Of a stretch of 6,395 nucleotides of DNA, positions 4,251-6,395 are shown in pieces. Source of the DNA: JBJHCA01 sp050485785 (GTDB taxonomy: Bacteria; Bacteroidota; Bacteroidia; Chitinophagales; Saprospiraceae); NCBI GenBank assembly GCA_050485785.1, contig JBJHCA010000120.1, positions 1 to 6,395 of the forward strand, read 5' to 3'. Made by a program: the position numbers and the translations under genes. The stretch's first letter is position 1. Each line of letters begins with the position of its first letter. Below the pieces are notes generated by a model. That model was given only the letters and a program-made list of their open reading frames with translations, was not told the DNA's origin and did no database searches.

Positions 4251-6395
4251 AAGCTCCGCTGCTTAAACCCAAAAAACCTGTTTCCCGCCTCATCGATCAC
4301 CATTCCGAACAAGAACCGGGAGTTAAAGCCACCCGGTCATTTCTCCCCCCTCCGGTGATCCTGGCCAGTGGTGCACCCGGGCAAACCATGCAGCAAAAGA
4401 CGGACACGCCAGCACCTCAAAGCTATTTTACCAATCCGGCCAACTGGCACTATTTTTCAAAAAACAATCCCGTAGCCCAACAAGAAACTAAAAGTGACTC
4501 TGTGCAAGCCACCAGCCAACCGGTAATGCAGGGTTTTTTCAAAAAAATTGGCAAAGCTTTTAAATCCGCGGCCAAAGCAGTAGGAGGTGCTGTAACGGGT
4601 GCTGTAAAAGCAGTTGGCTCAGGAGCAAAAGCAGTAGGTGGTGCTGTAAAAAGTGCTGTAAAAGCAGTTGGCTCAGGAGCAAAAGCCCTGGCCGGTCTGG
4701 CCGGTAAAGCAGCCGGTGGACTTAAAGATCTGATTGGAAAAGGAATCGAAAAGGTTGGAAAAGGATTTTCTACTGTCGTAGGCACCATCAGCAGTATGGG
4801 CGGCAGTTTGTGGAATTTTGTCCAGAAAGCGGGAAGTTCAGCCGTTGATATGCTGGGTGGACTTACCAAGCTTCTTCCTGTCGGCGGTGAAGCGCTGATG
4901 GGCTTTTTGCAGCAAGCCGGCAGCGGATTGCTCAATAAATTGATGGGCGCCGGCAGTAGTATCTGGGACACCTTCAAGGATGTTGTACAATTAGGTGTTG
5001 ATAGTGCAATGCCGGTTCTGCAAGGAATTCTTTCAGGAAAAGGCAACTTTATTGACATATTGAAATCCGCCGGCGGTGGTGCTAAAAACTTCCTGTCCGG
5101 ACTCGTGAAAATCACCTCTAATGCTGGAGTCGGGCTGATTAACTCCATAATCGGTGCCAAAAATAATGTGCTTCAAAAACTGGTTGGCAGCGGCCAGGGG
5201 CTATGGGACAGCCTGGTTGGTTTGGTAGTTTCAGGACTTCCCGGCCCCATTGGCGTCATAATGACCATGATTTCAAAAGGTGGGAAAATTTTCAATACCC
5301 TCACCACTGCAGGAGGAATGGCCGGTAGTTTTATCAAAAATATTTTTGACATTGGCAAGGGCCATGCCATGTCAGTATTTGAGATATTGACAAGTTATGG
5401 CAGTAGCATGTTCGGTAAGGTTAAAGATATTGCCGGGCCGGTATTGGGGAACATTATCGATTATGCCAAAAAGCTTGGTCAACCCGTTTCCGGATTCCTG
5501 AAGAAAGTTGTTGGATTTGCCGCTAAGCAAGGTGGCAACGTTCTTGACATCGTCACGGGTGCGGGGTCTGCCATCAAAGACTTTGTCAGCGGAAACCTGA
5601 AAAATGTGGCCAATGTATTGAAAAACTCGGGTTCAGCTGTGGCAAAATTTCTGATCAGCGTTATCGGGTCAAAAATTTCAAAATTGATTCCGAAACCTAT
5701 TAAAAACGCTGTAAAGAAAGCCGGCTCAGGACTTAAAAAAATGGCTTCCATAGGAGGAAAAGTACTGGATGCCATAGGAAAAGGTGGCAAAAAAGTGCTT
5801 GCCGGCGGGATTTCTAAAGTTGGCAAAAAGGCAAGAGGACTCTTCGGCAAAGGTGTAGGTGTGATCAAATCACTGGCAGGTAAGGGCAAACAGGCCCTCA
5901 AAAACCTGGGTAAGANNNNNNNNNNTAAGAAATCCCTGGGTGACATAGTTGGCGATCTGGCAGGCAAAGCGAAAAATTTTGCCGGAAAAGCACTGGGTGG
6001 AATTTCCAAGTTCGTAGGCGGTGCCATCAGTGCCGGCAAGAAACTCTGGAACACTCCGCTAGGGCAAATTGGAAGTAAGGCCATTTCCAAGATCAAGAAA
6101 GTGGGTAAAGCCATTGGTAATACCAAAGTGGGCAAGTTCCTCAAAAAGACCGTGGGCGGTGTAGGCAAAACGCTTAAAGGCGGACTGAAAACAATAGGCA
6201 ACCTCGGCAAAAAAGCCCTGAAGAAAGTGGGCAGCAATCCCATCGTGAAGAAGATTGTTGGCGGCGTTAAAAAACTGGCCAATACCAAAGCCGGCAAAAA
6301 AGTCATCGGCTGGGGCAAAAATGTGGCCGGCAAAGCCAAGAGCCTCTTCGGCAAAGGTGTAGGTGTGATCAAATCACTGGCAGGTAAGGGCAAAC
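4247..6395 (+). CDS. Large repetitive Lys/Gly/Ala-rich protein, probable eCIS-associated cargo or tape-measure-like protein, 3' end outside the window
   Basis: The frame is open for 716 codons to the right edge, passing through a 10-N gap (codons 557-560) without losing frame. An in-frame TGA at 4229-4231 makes the ATG at 4247 the first possible ATG. No family is firmly recognised. Residues 1-95 are Pro/Gln-rich and look disordered. Residues 96-160 begin GFFKKIGKAFKSAAKAVGG and form a cationic amphipathic helix with two 18-residue repeats (111-128, 129-146). Residues about 180-420 are glycine-punctuated hydrophobic helices with recurring Gly/Ser-X-X-Trp turns (W189, W240, W320). From 461 on I count about 60 Lys and 1 Arg against 3 Asp and no Glu, with NT/NP-x-x-GK-like motifs at 602, 625, 664 and 679. 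No cysteine is present. No signal peptide or catalytic motif is seen. The acidic 74-residue neighbour points to an eCIS-type cargo; a pore-forming toxin or tape-measure protein are alternatives. A toxin domain could lie beyond the edge. Confidence 0.8.
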   Translation, partial: MKAPLLKPKKPVSRLIDHHSEQEPGVKATRSFLPPPVILASGAPGQTMQQKTDTPAPQSYFTNPANWHYFSKNNPVAQQETKSDSVQATSQPVMQGFFKKIGKAFKSAAKAVGGAVTGAVKAVGSGAKAVGGAVKSAVKAVGSGAKALAGLAGKAAGGLKDLIGKGIEKVGKGFSTVVGTISSMGGSLWNFVQKAGSSAVDMLGGLTKLLPVGGEALMGFLQQAGSGLLNKLMGAGSSIWDTFKDVVQLGVDSAMPVLQGILSGKGNFIDILKSAGGGAKNFLSGLVKITSNAGVGLINSIIGAKNNVLQKLVGSGQGLWDSLVGLVVSGLPGPIGVIMTMISKGGKIFNTLTTAGGMAGSFIKNIFDIGKGHAMSVFEILTSYGSSMFGKVKDIAGPVLGNIIDYAKKLGQPVSGFLKKVVGFAAKQGGNVLDIVTGAGSAIKDFVSGNLKNVANVLKNSGSAVAKFLISVIGSKISKLIPKPIKNAVKKAGSGLKKMASIGGKVLDAIGKGGKKVLAGGISKVGKKARGLFGKGVGVIKSLAGKGKQALKNLGKXXXXKKSLGDIVGDLAGKAKNFAGKALGGISKFVGGAISAGKKLWNTPLGQIGSKAISKIKKVGKAIGNTKVGKFLKKTVGGVGKTLKGGLKTIGNLGKKALKKVGSNPIVKKIVGGVKKLANTKAGKKVIGWGKNVAGKAKSLFGKGVGVIKSLAGKGK
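4577..4684 (+). repeat. Two tandem 54-bp repeats encoding an 18-residue amphipathic unit
   Basis: Units 4577-4630 and 4631-4684 match at 50 of 54 bases by hand alignment; a 34-bp stretch (4599-4632 and 4653-4686) is identical. Each encodes 18 residues of the pattern AVGGAVxxAVKAVGSGAK, and 18 residues equal five full turns of an alpha-helix. The near-identity at DNA level points to a recent duplication inside the gene. Confidence 0.9.
5840..5891 (+). repeat. Copy 1 of a 52-bp perfect direct repeat
   Basis: This copy is identical to 6344-6395 and 504 bp (exactly 168 codons) upstream of it. It encodes residues around 532-548 (LFGKGVGVIKSLAGKGK). The assembly gap starts 24 bases after it. The bases just left of the two copies differ, so the match has a real left boundary. 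Confidence 0.95.
5916..5925. other. Assembly gap of 10 N
   Basis: Ten unknown bases lie within the lysine-rich part of the long gene, 24 bases after repeat copy 1. The frame is open on both sides if the gap is taken at face value, but ten is commonly a placeholder length, so the true missing sequence may be much longer or of a different length modulo three. Confidence 0.95.
6344..6395 (+). repeat. Copy 2 of the 52-bp direct repeat, ending at the window edge
   Basis: This is identical to 5840-5891 and runs to the last base of the window, so its right boundary is unknown. It is in frame with copy 1 and encodes residues 700-716. The match may continue beyond the edge, which would make a tandem repeat with a unit of about 504 bp. 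Confidence 0.95.

Noticed and set aside
4577..4684. CRISPR-like or noncoding tandem repeat
   Set aside because: The repeats are in frame, directly adjacent without unique spacers, and encode a sensible amphipathic peptide unit.
4450..5160. Minus-strand frame of 236 codons
   Set aside because: Same cause as the previous one: the sense strand rarely uses codons that are stops in antisense. No start context, domain or plausible composition is seen.
5479..6393. Long minus-strand frame of 304 codons antisense to the large gene
   Set aside because: Its product is a Pro/Leu/Phe/Ala-rich string of the kind produced by reading Lys/Gly/Ala codons backwards. It repeats wherever the sense strand repeats, contains the N gap and has no family motif.

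Overview
The window looks like a piece of a Bacteroidota chromosome (Cytophagia, Saprospiria or Chitinophagia type), possibly a draft or metagenome contig because it contains a 10-N gap. This placement rests on near-absent Shine-Dalgarno sequences, a good match to the Bacteroidota TTG-N20-TAnnTTTG promoter, the style of Der and of the RmlC/RmlD pair, and a probable lipoprotein form of ApbE. The placement is inferred, not proved.

Left part (1-3663, minus strand): four ordinary genes lie in one tight run, transcribed in the order der, rmlC, rmlD, apbE. The junctions are a 6-bp gap, a 4-bp ATGA overlap and a 2-bp gap, so they probably form one operon. Der is the two-domain ribosome-assembly GTPase. 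RmlC and RmlD are the last two enzymes of dTDP-L-rhamnose synthesis; rmlA and rmlB are not in view. ApbE is the FMN transferase that flavinylates exported or membrane redox proteins, and it is cut by the left edge.

Middle (3664-3911): a 248-bp AT-rich divergent intergenic region. It holds a convincing rightward Bacteroidota promoter (3849-3879) whose -33 element overlaps an 8-bp-arm inverted repeat (3830-3853), a possible operator or hairpin. A weaker leftward -7 element lies in front of der.

Right part (3912-6395, plus strand): an accessory locus with no ordinary housekeeping match. It opens with a 74-residue acidic protein carrying the LQxKAD / IQRQEEEEE low-complexity signature known from proteins linked to extracellular contractile injection systems (eCIS, DUF4157 proteins). 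A possible 25-codon ORF follows. Then comes a protein of at least 716 codons, open to the right edge, with no cysteine. It has a Gln/Pro-rich N-terminus, an antimicrobial-peptide-like amphipathic segment with two 18-residue repeats, a long Gly-punctuated helical middle and an extremely lysine-rich C-terminal part.

That last part contains a 52-bp perfect direct repeat. One copy lies just before the assembly gap and the other ends exactly at the window edge, so the true gene is probably longer and may contain collapsed repeats. My best guess is an eCIS-associated cargo/toxin or tape-measure-like protein, but no catalytic domain is visible.
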